NCBI RefSeq assembly: GCF_001648155.1
Contig: NZ_CP015199.1
Span: 744,001 to 808,000 of the forward strand
Length of the DNA stretch: 64,000 bases
From: Chryseobacterium glaciei
Lineage (GTDB): Bacteria; Bacteroidota; Bacteroidia; Flavobacteriales; Weeksellaceae
Reading direction: 5' to 3'
Part shown: positions 1-8,479 of the stretch, one piece after another
How the letters are laid out: every line of letters starts with the position of its first letter
How positions within the stretch are numbered: position 1 is the first letter of the stretch
Program-made: the position numbers and the translations under genes
Notes under the pieces: generated by a model
The model's database searches: none
The model's input: only the letters and a program-made list of their open reading frames with translations
What the model was told of the DNA's origin: nothing

Positions 1-623
1 GATTCTTTTACGGTATAATCTGCGCCTTTTACTTTAATTAATTTCACCTGTAATTCGGGTAAAACGACTTCTTTCCAGCCTAAATTTTCAAGCAAAATAG
101 AATCAATATTATCCCAGCCTAATGTTTCCCTTAACCCTCCGATTTCGATGAAACATTCCTTTCGATAAGCCTTCATCGGGCCTCTTACATGATGTTTATT
201 TGAATTCCCTTCATATATCCATTCTCCATTTTTTTCGATGTATAAAAGTCCTCCAATCAAACCATTTTTAGGGTTATTTTGAAAGGATTTCTCTATAATT
301 TCAAGATAATTTTCAGGCAAAATAATATCTGCATCAAACTTACAAATAATGTCAAACTCATTTATATTTTGAGTTTTTAACCCATTTTTAAAAGCGTTAA
401 CCACTTTTGAGCCCGGTTGATGTGCTGATTTTTGAAGATTTATGGTTTCAAAACGAGAATCCTGATCTGTATATTTTTTGATAATTTCAGAGGTCTGGTC
501 CGTTGAACCATCATTAACAACCACAATTTTATAATCCTTAAAACTTTGCTGTTGTAAAGAATTTAAAGTAAATGAAAGATTATCTTCTTCGTTATGTGCA
601 GGAATGATAATTAAAAATTTCAC
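1..623 (-). CDS. Glycosyltransferase family 2, partial (3' end outside window)
   Basis: The first ~207 residues of a GT-A fold family 2 glycosyltransferase are present; the C-terminus runs off the left edge. The N-terminus reads VKFLIIIPAHNEEDNL, followed by VVVNDGSTDQT (nucleotide-sugar binding loop) and KFDADIILP, which carries the DxD metal-binding motif. I chose the GTG at 623-621 because a TAG stop lies immediately upstream in frame and no ATG is available. The GTG abuts the stop codon of the upstream methyltransferase, so the two are almost certainly co-transcribed and translationally coupled. It probably transfers a sugar to a cell-surface glycan or lipid; acceptor and donor cannot be read from sequence. 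Confidence 0.85.
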   Translation of the reverse strand, partial: MKFLIIIPAHNEEDNLSFTLNSLQQQSFKDYKIVVVNDGSTDQTSEIIKKYTDQDSRFETINLQKSAHQPGSKVVNAFKNGLKTQNINEFDIICKFDADIILPENYLEIIEKSFQNNPKNGLIGGLLYIEKNGEWIYEGNSNKHHVRGPMKAYRKECFIEIGGLRETLGWDNIDSILLENLGWKEVVLPELQVKLIKVKGADYTVKE

Positions 624-1421
624 CTATTTTTTTATTTTCAAATTTACTTCAAATAAAAACTCAGGTTCCTGTAAACTTTCAAAAGCTTTGGTTTTAAAAT
701 CACCTTTAATAAAAACCGCACACATCGAATTGGCTACATGATATAAGTTTTGATGAAAATTTTTAGGTAAACCATCCAAAATCCCCTGAAAAACTTCATA
801 TCTGACCTTTTCAGGATTAAAGGCGTAATCATGCCAAACAACCACCGTATTTTCATGTACAAGATGTTGGAAAACCTTTTCAGTATCGTTTTTTACCATT
901 TCATAGCAATGATCTCCGTCGATGAAAATAAGGTCGTATTTTTTATTTAAGCTTCCGAAATCAAACGTTTTTGAGTTTCCTTCTAAATGAAGGATTTCAG
1001 GATTTTTTTTGGAAATAATTCCATGAAGGTCGGCATATTTTTTATCTACACCGAGTTCCAACAAGTCTTTTTCTGAAAGGTTAAAAGTTGTGCAATCATT
1101 AATCACTTTTGCAACATTCCAAACACTTTCTCCTCTCCATGTTCCGATTTCAAAATAGCTTTTCTTTCCTTTTGCTAAAGTCTTTAACAAGGCCAAATCT
1201 GTTGGAATTGAACCTCCATCCAGAAAGCATAAATCAATGGTTTCATCAAAAGATCCTCCACTCAGATCAAGAAGATTGATCTGAGGAAGGGTTTCCAAAT
1301 GAGGATATTTTTTAAGAAATTCTTTTTTCTTTACATTTCTGTCGTTAAGCACCAAGTTAAGCAAGCTTGGATCCTGAGCTATATTTTGTAATGCTTTGAC
1401 AGTTTTGTTGATCTTACTCAC
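624..1421 (-). CDS. Class I SAM-dependent methyltransferase (Methyltransf_24-like)
   Basis: This 265-residue protein has a Rossmann-type methyltransferase core. The glycine-containing motif I region is YFEIGTWRGESVWN (about residues 90-103), and YDLIFIDGDHCYEMV (about 160-175) matches the acidic FIDGDH motif typical of the Methyltransf_24 group that acts on sugars or small molecules. It has no signal peptide and should be cytosolic. It starts 9 bp after the aspA stop and ends directly against the GTG of the next glycosyltransferase, so it sits in the middle of an aspA-methyltransferase-glycosyltransferase operon. The pairing with a glycosyltransferase suggests surface-glycan modification, which is inference only. 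Confidence 0.8.
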   Translation of the reverse strand: MSKINKTVKALQNIAQDPSLLNLVLNDRNVKKKEFLKKYPHLETLPQINLLDLSGGSFDETIDLCFLDGGSIPTDLALLKTLAKGKKSYFEIGTWRGESVWNVAKVINDCTTFNLSEKDLLELGVDKKYADLHGIISKKNPEILHLEGNSKTFDFGSLNKKYDLIFIDGDHCYEMVKNDTEKVFQHLVHENTVVVWHDYAFNPEKVRYEVFQGILDGLPKNFHQNLYHVANSMCAVFIKGDFKTKAFESLQEPEFLFEVNLKIKK

Positions 1422-1430
1422 AGAAAATAT

Positions 1431-2831
1431 TTATTTATTATGAGGTTTCAGCATGTTTTTAGGATCAAGGATTTCATCCAATTTTTCTTGGGAAAGCAAT
1501 CCTTTTTCCAACACTAAATTATATACACTATTTCCTGTTTCCAACGATTCTTTTGCAATCTGTGTAGACTGTTTGTAACCGATGTATGGATTAAGAGCTG
1601 TAACAATTCCGATGCTGTGTTTAACCATATTTAAGCACACTTCTTTGTTTGCAGTGATTCCAACCACACATTTGTCACGCAATGTATCTAAAGCATTGCA
1701 AAGGAAATTAATGTTTTCCATAATTGCATGAGAAAGAACGGGCTCCATTACATTTAACTGTAACTGACCAGCTTCTGCTGCAAAAGTCACCGTTAAATCA
1801 TTTCCAATTACCTTATAACAAACCTGATTAACCACTTCCGGAATTACAGGATTCACTTTCCCTGGCATAATTGAAGATCCCGGCTGCATTGGAGGTAAAT
1901 TAATTTCGAACAATCCGGCTCTGGGCCCGGAAGAAAGCAATCTCAAATCATTACAAATCTTTGATAATTTCACGGCAAGACGCTTCATTGCTGAAGAATA
2001 AATCACATAAGCACCTGTATCTGGTGTAGCTTCAACCAAATTTGGCGCTGAAACGATTGGAAAACCTGTAATTTGAGTTAAATTTTTAGCACAAAGTGTT
2101 GCATACCCAACCGGGGCGTTAATTCCTGTTCCGATTGCTGTAGCTCCCATGTTCACTTCAACAAAAAGATCTGCGTTGCTGTTTAATTTAGAAATATCTT
2201 CTTCCAAATTGGCTGCAAACGCTTCAAATTCTTGTCCCATCGTCATTGGAACAGCATCCTGAAGCTGGGTTCTTCCCATTTTAATGACATCCTGAAACTC
2301 CTCTCCTTTCGCACGGAAAGCTTCAACAATTTTTTGAAGCCTGTCTACCAATCCAATATTCATCTGCAATAATCCCATTTTTATAGCAGTAGGATATGCA
2401 TCGTTTGTTGATTGTGAAAGGTTGATATGATCGTTTGGCGAACAAAATTCGTATTCACCTTTATTTTTACCTAATTTTTCCAACACTCTATTGGCAATTA
2501 CTTCGTTTGCATTCATGTTGATCGAAGTTCCCGCCCCACCCTGAATCATGTCTACAGGAAATTGGTCGTGAAGTTGCCCTGAAATTAATTCGTCACAAGT
2601 TTCAGCAATTTTGAAATATAATTCTTCATCAAGCAAACCTAATTCATAATTGGTTTTAGCTGCTGCTTTTTTCACAAAAGCCAATCCCCTAATGAAATCG
2701 GGGTATGAAGAAAGCAATTGTCCCGAAATTTTGAAATTATCAATCGCTCTTTGGGTCTGAACTCCATAATAAGCATCCACGGGAACATAGAGTTCACCTA
2801 ATAGATCACTTTCTTTTCTGAAATTTTCCAT
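1431..2831 (-). CDS. aspA: Aspartate ammonia-lyase
   Basis: The 466-residue protein belongs to the fumarase/aspartase superfamily and should convert L-aspartate to fumarate plus ammonia. The superfamily signature GSSIMPGKVNP is intact and contains the catalytic-loop serine. QGGAGTSINMNANEVIANR and SQSTNDAYPTA, the other two conserved substrate regions, are also present. Length matches AspA (about 470) and the opening RKESDLLGELYVPVDAYYGVQT is aspartase-like rather than class II fumarase-like. It is the first gene of an apparent operon with the methyltransferase and glycosyltransferase. An imperfect hairpin at 2868-2893 separates it from the amidase upstream. Confidence 0.92.
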   Translation of the reverse strand: MENFRKESDLLGELYVPVDAYYGVQTQRAIDNFKISGQLLSSYPDFIRGLAFVKKAAAKTNYELGLLDEELYFKIAETCDELISGQLHDQFPVDMIQGGAGTSINMNANEVIANRVLEKLGKNKGEYEFCSPNDHINLSQSTNDAYPTAIKMGLLQMNIGLVDRLQKIVEAFRAKGEEFQDVIKMGRTQLQDAVPMTMGQEFEAFAANLEEDISKLNSNADLFVEVNMGATAIGTGINAPVGYATLCAKNLTQITGFPIVSAPNLVEATPDTGAYVIYSSAMKRLAVKLSKICNDLRLLSSGPRAGLFEINLPPMQPGSSIMPGKVNPVIPEVVNQVCYKVIGNDLTVTFAAEAGQLQLNVMEPVLSHAIMENINFLCNALDTLRDKCVVGITANKEVCLNMVKHSIGIVTALNPYIGYKQSTQIAKESLETGNSVYNLVLEKGLLSQEKLDEILDPKNMLKPHNK

Positions 2832-2867
2832 TACAGATTTTTTAAATTTTTATAGTTTTAAATATAG

Positions 2868-2893
2868 CAAAAACGCATCATACCGATGCGCTT
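2868..2893 (-). terminator. Hairpin terminator after the amidase gene
   Basis: The arms CGCATC (2874-2879) and GATGCG (2885-2890) form a stem with a five-base loop. On the minus strand it is followed by a T-run, as expected for an intrinsic terminator of the amidase gene that ends at 2899. Confidence 0.6.
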
Positions 2894-2898
2894 TATAT

Positions 2899-3927
2899 TT
2901 ATTTTACAGGGTATTTTAGACTTAAAGCTTGTAATATCGACCATGTTTCGGCATCCATGATTCCATCATAGTTTTGCGGACGGAAATGATATTGAAAGGC
3001 TTCAATTGTTTTTTTGGTACCATCGTCCCATTTTCCACTTAGATCTAATCCATATCCAAATTTTTGCAATTGAGTCTGAACACTTGAAATAAATGCCGGA
3101 TCATTGTATTTTGCAGTAAAATCTGTAGAGGTCGCCAAATCATAATAGCTTTGTTTTGAAGCTTCATCGTACCACATTCCTATTTGATACTGATCATAAA
3201 GCTTTTTCCATGGAAAAAAAGGTCCCGGATCCTGTTTTCTTGTAGGCGCAATATCTGAATGTGCCAACACATTCGTCGCAGGAATCTGGTATCTCGTAAT
3301 AATATCTTTTGCCAAAGCAGCCACTTTTTTCACCTGATCATCGCTGAAAGGAACGAATAATTTCTTTCCTGTTGCATCTGCAGTGTAACCTGCATTTACG
3401 ATTTCAATTCCGATAGAAGTATCATTAAGATTTTTATCATTTCTCCAAGAGCTTACTCCGGCGTGATAAGAACGCTTATTCTCATCTACTAATTGATAGA
3501 TCTCGTTATCTCCTGTATTATTCACCAAATAATGTGCACTTACAGCCTGCTGACTAAGCACAGTTATCGATTTTTCATCCGGTAACGCCGTATAATGTAA
3601 GATAAGATACCTCTGTCTGAAGTTTTGGGCGATTGCAGGGAAATACGTTTTCACTACTTTATATCCTGCAGGTTTTGCTGAAACGATAGAACCGTAACTT
3701 GCGGTGTTATCATTTTTAGTTGCATCTGCAATATTTGTAGTAAAAAATTCTACACCATGATCATTTGTAATCTGTGGTTTTGGTTTTTCAGGAGTTTGTG
3801 TTTTTATTGCAGTTTTTGGCTGTGATACTGGGCTTTTCGGTTTGTAAGAACTTTTTTTCGCATTTTGTTGTGGAGTACACGAAAAAACGAAAGCACTTAA
3901 TCCGATGATATATAATGTTTTACGCAT
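2899..3927 (-). CDS. N-acetylmuramoyl-L-alanine amidase lipoprotein with peptidoglycan-binding domain
   Basis: The 342-residue protein starts with a lipoprotein signal peptide (LSAFVFSC, lipid-modified Cys17), then a Pro/Lys/Thr-rich linker to about residue 60. An Amidase_2 (AmpD/AmiD-type) domain follows: LILHYTA and NVLAHSDIAP supply the zinc-ligand histidines, RKQDPGPFFPW the third ligand (Asp), and GIEIVN the conserved Glu. The last ~70 residues are a PG_binding_1 domain (VQTQLQKFGYGLDL...GIMDAETWSIL). It should cleave the lactyl-amide bond of murein fragments in the periplasm, anchored to a membrane. It is separated from aspA by a hairpin, so it is probably transcribed alone. Confidence 0.9.
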   Translation of the reverse strand: MRKTLYIIGLSAFVFSCTPQQNAKKSSYKPKSPVSQPKTAIKTQTPEKPKPQITNDHGVEFFTTNIADATKNDNTASYGSIVSAKPAGYKVVKTYFPAIAQNFRQRYLILHYTALPDEKSITVLSQQAVSAHYLVNNTGDNEIYQLVDENKRSYHAGVSSWRNDKNLNDTSIGIEIVNAGYTADATGKKLFVPFSDDQVKKVAALAKDIITRYQIPATNVLAHSDIAPTRKQDPGPFFPWKKLYDQYQIGMWYDEASKQSYYDLATSTDFTAKYNDPAFISSVQTQLQKFGYGLDLSGKWDDGTKKTIEAFQYHFRPQNYDGIMDAETWSILQALSLKYPVK

Positions 3928-3987
3928 TGGTCTATTTTTTTAATCATTTATCAGCTCAAAAATACGCAAATTTTTCTTGAAAAATAT

Positions 3988-4018
3988 TTGGTAAATAAAG
4001 AAATCTATTCTATATTTG
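3988..4018 (+). promoter_or_regulatory. Bacteroidota-type promoter for the tRNA cluster
   Basis: A -7 element TATATTTG (4011-4018) matches the consensus TAnnTTTG, with TTG at 3988-3990 placed 20 bp upstream as the -33 element. It lies about 45 bp before tRNA-Ser. Confidence 0.75.
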
Positions 4019-4063
4019 CACTCGCAATAACAGAACAACGATCATTAAAAATTAAAGAAAAAA

Positions 4064-4148
4064 GGAGGGTTGCCAGAGTGGTTAATGGAGCAGTTTGCTA
4101 AACTGTCGACGCGAAAGTGTCGCAAGGGTTCGAATCCCTTACCCTCCG
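4064..4148 (+). tRNA. tRNA-Ser (GCT)
   Basis: The acceptor arms GGAGGGT (4064-4070) and ACCCTCC (4141-4147) pair fully, with discriminator G at 4148. The anticodon loop TTGCTAA gives anticodon GCT (serine, AGC/AGU codons). A long extra arm (TGTCGACGCGAAAGTGTCGCA) identifies a class II tRNA, and the T-arm GGTTCGAATCC is intact. CCA is not encoded. Confidence 0.95.
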
Positions 4149-4176
4149 CATTTTTTCTTTACCTTATAATTATATT

Positions 4177-4251
4177 CGGGGCGTAGCGTAGTCCGGTCAT
4201 CGCGCCTGGTTTGGGACCAGGAGGTCGCAGGTTCGAATCCTGCCGCCCCGA
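4177..4251 (+). tRNA. tRNA-Pro (TGG), copy 1
   Basis: The acceptor CGGGGCG pairs with CGCCCCG (4244-4250), discriminator A. The anticodon stem CCTGG/CCAGG encloses TTTGGGA, anticodon TGG. Its sequence is identical to a second copy at 5117-5191. CCA is not encoded. Confidence 0.96.
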
Positions 4252-4283
4252 CTGTTTTAATAGTTTTCTCAAAACTATTCAAT

Positions 4284-4357
4284 GGGTGCGTAGCTCAGCT
4301 GGATAGAGCATCTGCCTTCTAAGCAGACGGTCTCAGGTTCGAATCCTGACGCGCTCA
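4284..4357 (+). tRNA. tRNA-Arg (TCT), copy 1
   Basis: GGGTGCG (4284-4290) pairs with CGCGCTC (4350-4356) through two G-U wobbles; discriminator A at 4357. Anticodon stem TCTGC/GCAGA encloses CTTCTAA, anticodon TCT (AGA/AGG). The sequence is identical to the copy at 5224-5297. Confidence 0.95.
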
Positions 4358-4358
4358 C

Positions 4359-4392
4359 AAAAAGACTCACAATTTTAATTGTGAGTCTTTTT
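4359..4392. terminator. Bidirectional terminator after first tRNA-Pro/Arg pair
   Basis: A near-perfect inverted repeat (AAAAAGACTCACAATT with its complement through 4392) lies immediately after tRNA-Arg, flanked by A- and T-runs on both sides. It can end the tRNA transcript and the convergent gene at 4408. Confidence 0.85.
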
Positions 4393-4407
4393 GTTTTTAA
4401 GCCTTTT

Positions 4408-4737
4408 TTATTCTTTTAAAAATATTTTAAAATCATCTTCCACATCCTGAATTACATATTTCAATCTTTGATCCTGAATTTGGGCAAATTTTTCTTTTAT
4501 TATTTCGAAATTTAATACTTTGCCATAAATCCTAGCAATATCACCTACTCCATATATTGCTGTTCGGGCTATGCCGAAATCTTCATTCAGAATATATTTA
4601 GTACAAAGCTCTTCCAACCACAGCTGATCGTCGACACCATTTACAGCACCGATAATAAGTTTGGAAACATTATGACCATCATTTAGCATTTGCTCAATTT
4701 CTGACTTATTTGTGTAATTAAATTTCTGGTATTTCAT
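4408..4737 (-). CDS. Small HEAT-like protein of unknown function
   Basis: A 109-residue cytosolic protein with no signal peptide or membrane segment. It looks all-helical; the central part (WLEELCTKYILNEDFGIARTAIYGVGDIARIYG) resembles a pair of HEAT-type helices, as found in small adaptor or immunity-type proteins of this phylum. It lies alone between the two copies of the tRNA-Pro/tRNA-Arg pair, on the opposite strand, and may have arrived with that duplication. No catalytic motif is visible; function is not assigned. An immunity role is only a guess from the look of the family. Confidence 0.65.
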   Translation of the reverse strand: MKYQKFNYTNKSEIEQMLNDGHNVSKLIIGAVNGVDDQLWLEELCTKYILNEDFGIARTAIYGVGDIARIYGKVLNFEIIKEKFAQIQDQRLKYVIQDVEDDFKIFLKE

Positions 4738-5063
4738 TATTAATTAAAAATACTGTTTTATACTAATATATTTTTTTAAAAAATAATTTTCTTTTTTCAT
4801 TAATTTTCAATTGAAAGCTTTCATTAAAGATCTTGACTCCTACATTCTCTTTAAAATTATTAATCGTATTAATTTTTTTGAGTAGAAAAAGGTAAAAAGG
4901 CGCTTAATGCTATAAAAATAAGCAGTCTCTTAAAAGCACTTATTTTTGAAATTTCATTGTTATTATTAGCTATGGTTAAAGTTAATAAAAAGAAAAATTG
5001 TTTCATTTTTAAGACGTTAGCTATTTTATTGAAATTTTATTTTTATAATTGAAAAAAAAACTA
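4738..5063. other. AT-rich intergenic region, no gene recognised
   Basis: Very AT-rich spacer between the HEAT-like gene and the second tRNA pair. I find no convincing ORF, RNA gene or long repeat in it. The only ORF reaching into it is the antisense shadow of tRNA-Pro. Confidence 0.5.
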
Positions 5064-5071
5064 TACATTTG
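5064..5071 (+). promoter_or_regulatory. -7 element for second tRNA pair
   Basis: TACATTTG matches TAnnTTTG and lies 46 bp before the second tRNA-Pro. No -33 TTG is found at the usual spacing, so the assignment rests on the -7 box and position. Confidence 0.5.
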
Positions 5072-5116
5072 CACCCACAAAAAACAAGGTAATATTCGTT
5101 GTTTTAGATGGCTAAT

Positions 5117-5191
5117 CGGGGCGTAGCGTAGTCCGGTCATCGCGCCTGGTTTGGGACCAGGAGGTCGCAGGTTCGAATCCTGCCGCCCCGA
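5117..5191 (+). tRNA. tRNA-Pro (TGG), copy 2
   Basis: Base-for-base identical to 4177-4251, with the same acceptor, anticodon loop TTTGGGA and T-arm. Confidence 0.96.
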
Positions 5192-5223
5192 CTGTTTTAA
5201 TAGTTTTCTCAAAATTATTTAAT

Positions 5224-5297
5224 GGGTGCGTAGCTCAGCTGGATAGAGCATCTGCCTTCTAAGCAGACGGTCTCAGGTTCGAATCCTGACGCGCTCA
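5224..5297 (+). tRNA. tRNA-Arg (TCT), copy 2
   Basis: Identical to 4284-4357. The spacer separating it from tRNA-Pro copy 2 has the same length as in copy 1 and differs at two bases. Confidence 0.95.
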
Positions 5298-5299
5298 CA

Positions 5300-5332
5300 A
5301 AAAAACTCACAATTTTCATTGTGAGTTTTTTT
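5300..5332 (+). terminator. Terminator after second tRNA pair
   Basis: Stem AAAAAACTCACAAT, loop TTTC, complementary arm ending in a T-run. It is a diverged copy of the terminator at 4359-4392. Confidence 0.85.
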
Positions 5333-5415
5333 ATAGATCATTAATAAGCAGCAAAATTTATAAATTATATTTATCTATCTAAAATTATTTAAAAATAGTC
5401 TAAATTTGTTTACAG

Positions 5416-5449
5416 TTGTTTTATTACATTTTATTCCGTTATATCTTTG
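5416..5449 (+). promoter_or_regulatory. Promoter of the histidine kinase gene
   Basis: TTG (5416-5418), 23 bp spacer, then TATCTTTG (5442-5449), matching the Bacteroidota consensus. The predicted transcript start is only about 15 bases before the TTG start codon at 5471. Confidence 0.7.
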
Positions 5450-5470
5450 CTTAATCTTAAACTATAAGAT

Positions 5471-8400
5471 TTGCATAAACATATATTTCTCATTTTTTTG
5501 CTTGCCTGTTTTAAAGTTTATAGTCAACAGTATAACATCCAGTTATATAATACTGATAATGGGCTTCCGCAGAATAGCGTAAAAGATATCATAAAAGATA
5601 AATACGGTTTTCTCTGGATCACAACCGAAAACGGAATTGTGAGATATGACGGGGCTAATTTCCTGGTCTACAAAAATTTTCCGTTGAATAGCCAACGTTT
5701 CACCTATTTTTACGGATCTCCTGATAAAGACAGTATTTTTTCTACCGGCGGCTATGGTAGAATTATTTTATTGCATGAGAAAAAACCGACTGTTTATGAA
5801 AATAACAAAAAAAATCAGAATTTTATTTCTAAAGATAATATCGAGTATTTCTTATATTCTTCCAATTACAGCTACGGTGTAGTTCCCGTAAACTATTATA
5901 TGAAGCTCAAAAAAGGAATGTATTATTTAAAAGAAAACTTTTTATTATATAAATCTTATCACACAAAGACCGAGGAAAAGCTGAAAATAAACCCGTTTCA
6001 TGAAAATATTCCCAGGATTTTTGCGATTAATGAATCTGTATTTTTTTTAGATATCAGGAATCAAAAAGTCAAACAAATCGAAGAGGACAACATTATAAAT
6101 TCTTACCATATCCCGTTACTTACTGACCGTAAAAGTAAAATTTTCTGGAATCAGATCAATAATCAGGTTTTTATTCTTAATGAAAATACACTCTACACGT
6201 GCCGTTATGAAACCGGACAGTTAAAAATAACTCCGCTCATGCAGATGAGTAATAATATAAAAAAAGATAATCTTATCAGCATATATTATGATGAATTTTA
6301 CAAAAAGCTTTATCTGGGAAGCAGTACAGATGGTCTGCAGATTATTAGTTTTTCAGAATTTACTGCCATAAAAAGTCCAAAATCGCACTCTATTTTTTAT
6401 TCTTTGCTCCCCTTCAGTTCTTCTTCAGTCATTACGTATTGGGGAGAAGTCTATGACCGGAATGGTTTTATAACCGATAAAAAATTTAAAGATACTAGTC
6501 CGTTTTTTATGGATTATGATCAAAATAGAAACATTATTGTCCGGAATGAAGGTCATGCAATGATCTATAAAAAGGAAAGTTCTTACAAAAATTTTATTTC
6601 TCTTCCGATAAAAGATTTTTTTATAAACGGTTTTTTTTACGATGAAAACAGATATTATGCAATCATTGTAAAACCCGGAAAAAATGGCACCAATCAGTTT
6701 TACGGAATGCTTGCCGTGTACAAGGATACATCTTTCAATTCGTTAGAAAAAAAGATCATATTTAATGATGAGCCTACAAGATTTCTCAGGATTAATCGGG
6801 ATAATATGCTGGTTGGTACTATAAAAGGACTGTATAAAGTATCACTCATTACAAATAAGGCGCACCTGATCGGCACGGACGAAATATCAATCCGAAATAT
6901 TATAAAGTCAAAAAATGGTAATTTCTGGATAACAACGTTAGGGAAAGGCTTTTATTTACTCAAAAACGATCGCCTTATTAAAATGCCCCGTGACAGTAAC
7001 GACAATATTTCCTCGGCACATACAATTTTAGAAGATAGCAACGGTTTTTTTTGGATACCTACCAATAACGGACTTTATAAAGTATTGGAAAGTCAACTTT
7101 TAAAATATGCCCAAGATCAAAGCTTTAAAGTAAATTATTATAGATTTTCAAAAGATTCGGGTTTTAATACCAATGAGTTTAACGGTGGCAGTAATGTATG
7201 TTCCGCAAAGCTGGAAAATGGAGAATTTGTGCTTCCTTCATTAGATGGACTTGTGTTTTTTGATCCTTTAAAAATTAAAAGCTATTATCCTGAAAATCTA
7301 TACGTTGAAAGATGTCTCGTTGATAATCAGGAGCTTTATTTTAAGAATAATTTGTATTTGGATCAGGAATCTGACCGTATTGAGATATTTATTGATGCTC
7401 CGTATTTTGCAAATCCTGATAATATGGTGATACAGGCAAAACTAAGCGGTAACCCTCAAAAGAAATGGCAGCTTATCGGAAAGGAAAGAAAATTTTCAAT
7501 TTCAAACCTTGGATACGGAAACCACATTCTTACAGTAAGAATCCTTGTTTCTGATACCGGAAAATTTATCTATAAAAAAGTGAATATCATTATTCCTCCT
7601 TATTTTTATCAGACTTTTTGGTTTAAAATAATAATCTTTTTGATATTATCATTCTTATTATATTTTTTAGTAAAATGGAGATTAAGCTTTCTTAAGAAAA
7701 AAAATTATGAGCTGGAACGGGTTATTAATCTGCGTACAAAAAAACTTTCTGATACGGTAGAAAAATTAGAAACTACAAAAATACGGCTTCATAAAGAGAT
7801 CGAACAGCAAAAAAAGCTCATCGGCACCATTACCCATGATATTACAACTCCGATAAAATTTATTGCTCATACCGCAAAAGAAATTTTAGAAAAAGAAGAA
7901 TTTGACCAAAAACTTACAGAAAAAATCCTTCATTCTATTTATAAATCATCGGACCAGTTGTATAATTTCACCATTACGTTGAAAGAATACGCAGATATTT
8001 ACAGTCATCGGGAAGATAAAACAGAATTTTATTCTCTTTATCAGCTTATTGAAGAAAAAAGAATACTTTTTAGCACCATTGCAGAGAATGACAATACTGC
8101 AATTATCAATAATGTAAACCCGTTTTTACAGACACAGATCAGTAAAAACATATTGGCTGTGATACTTCATAATCTGCTTGATAATTCTGTAAAATTCACA
8201 AAAAACGGCACGATAACAATCAATAATACCCTTGAAAACGAAAATATCATTTTGCTGATATCAGACACGGGAATCGGGATGGATGAGAAAAAAATAGAAT
8301 ACTACACCAAGCTACAGGATAATATTGAAAGTGAAAAATTATTATTACAGAAATATGGGATGGGACTGCATCTCGTTTTGCAATTATTACAAATGATCAA

Positions 8401-8479
8401 CAGCAAAATTGTCTTCGAAAAAAATAAATTACAGGGAACATCTTTCAAATTAATTTTAACAAATAAAAAAAATGACTAA
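5471..8479 (+). CDS. Periplasmic beta-propeller sensor histidine kinase
   Basis: This 1002-residue membrane kinase has a signal peptide (1-18, ending VYSQ), then a large periplasmic region with Reg_prop propeller repeats (GFLWITTENGIVRYDG near 50; FWITTLGKGFYLL; FFWIPTNNGLYKV near 525). A Y_Y_Y-type domain precedes one transmembrane helix (about 715-735) and a coiled coil. The kinase core has phospho-acceptor His789 in THDITTP, N-box LHNLLDNSVKF and G-box DTGIGM. The start is TTG: an in-frame TAA sits two codons upstream and the next Met is about 145 residues inside, past the signal peptide. It overlaps the regulator at 8472 by 8 bp. Unlike many propeller kinases here it is not fused to a receiver or AraC domain. 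Confidence 0.9.
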   Translation: MHKHIFLIFLLACFKVYSQQYNIQLYNTDNGLPQNSVKDIIKDKYGFLWITTENGIVRYDGANFLVYKNFPLNSQRFTYFYGSPDKDSIFSTGGYGRIILLHEKKPTVYENNKKNQNFISKDNIEYFLYSSNYSYGVVPVNYYMKLKKGMYYLKENFLLYKSYHTKTEEKLKINPFHENIPRIFAINESVFFLDIRNQKVKQIEEDNIINSYHIPLLTDRKSKIFWNQINNQVFILNENTLYTCRYETGQLKITPLMQMSNNIKKDNLISIYYDEFYKKLYLGSSTDGLQIISFSEFTAIKSPKSHSIFYSLLPFSSSSVITYWGEVYDRNGFITDKKFKDTSPFFMDYDQNRNIIVRNEGHAMIYKKESSYKNFISLPIKDFFINGFFYDENRYYAIIVKPGKNGTNQFYGMLAVYKDTSFNSLEKKIIFNDEPTRFLRINRDNMLVGTIKGLYKVSLITNKAHLIGTDEISIRNIIKSKNGNFWITTLGKGFYLLKNDRLIKMPRDSNDNISSAHTILEDSNGFFWIPTNNGLYKVLESQLLKYAQDQSFKVNYYRFSKDSGFNTNEFNGGSNVCSAKLENGEFVLPSLDGLVFFDPLKIKSYYPENLYVERCLVDNQELYFKNNLYLDQESDRIEIFIDAPYFANPDNMVIQAKLSGNPQKKWQLIGKERKFSISNLGYGNHILTVRILVSDTGKFIYKKVNIIIPPYFYQTFWFKIIIFLILSFLLYFLVKWRLSFLKKKNYELERVINLRTKKLSDTVEKLETTKIRLHKEIEQQKKLIGTITHDITTPIKFIAHTAKEILEKEEFDQKLTEKILHSIYKSSDQLYNFTITLKEYADIYSHREDKTEFYSLYQLIEEKRILFSTIAENDNTAIINNVNPFLQTQISKNILAVILHNLLDNSVKFTKNGTITINNTLENENIILLISDTGIGMDEKKIEYYTKLQDNIESEKLLLQKYGMGLHLVLQLLQMINSKIVFEKNKLQGTSFKLILTNKKND

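Noticed and set aside
5021..5212. 63-residue ORF on the minus strand containing RQDSNLRPPGPKPGA
   Set aside because: It is the antisense translation of tRNA-Pro, a well-known false protein in databases.
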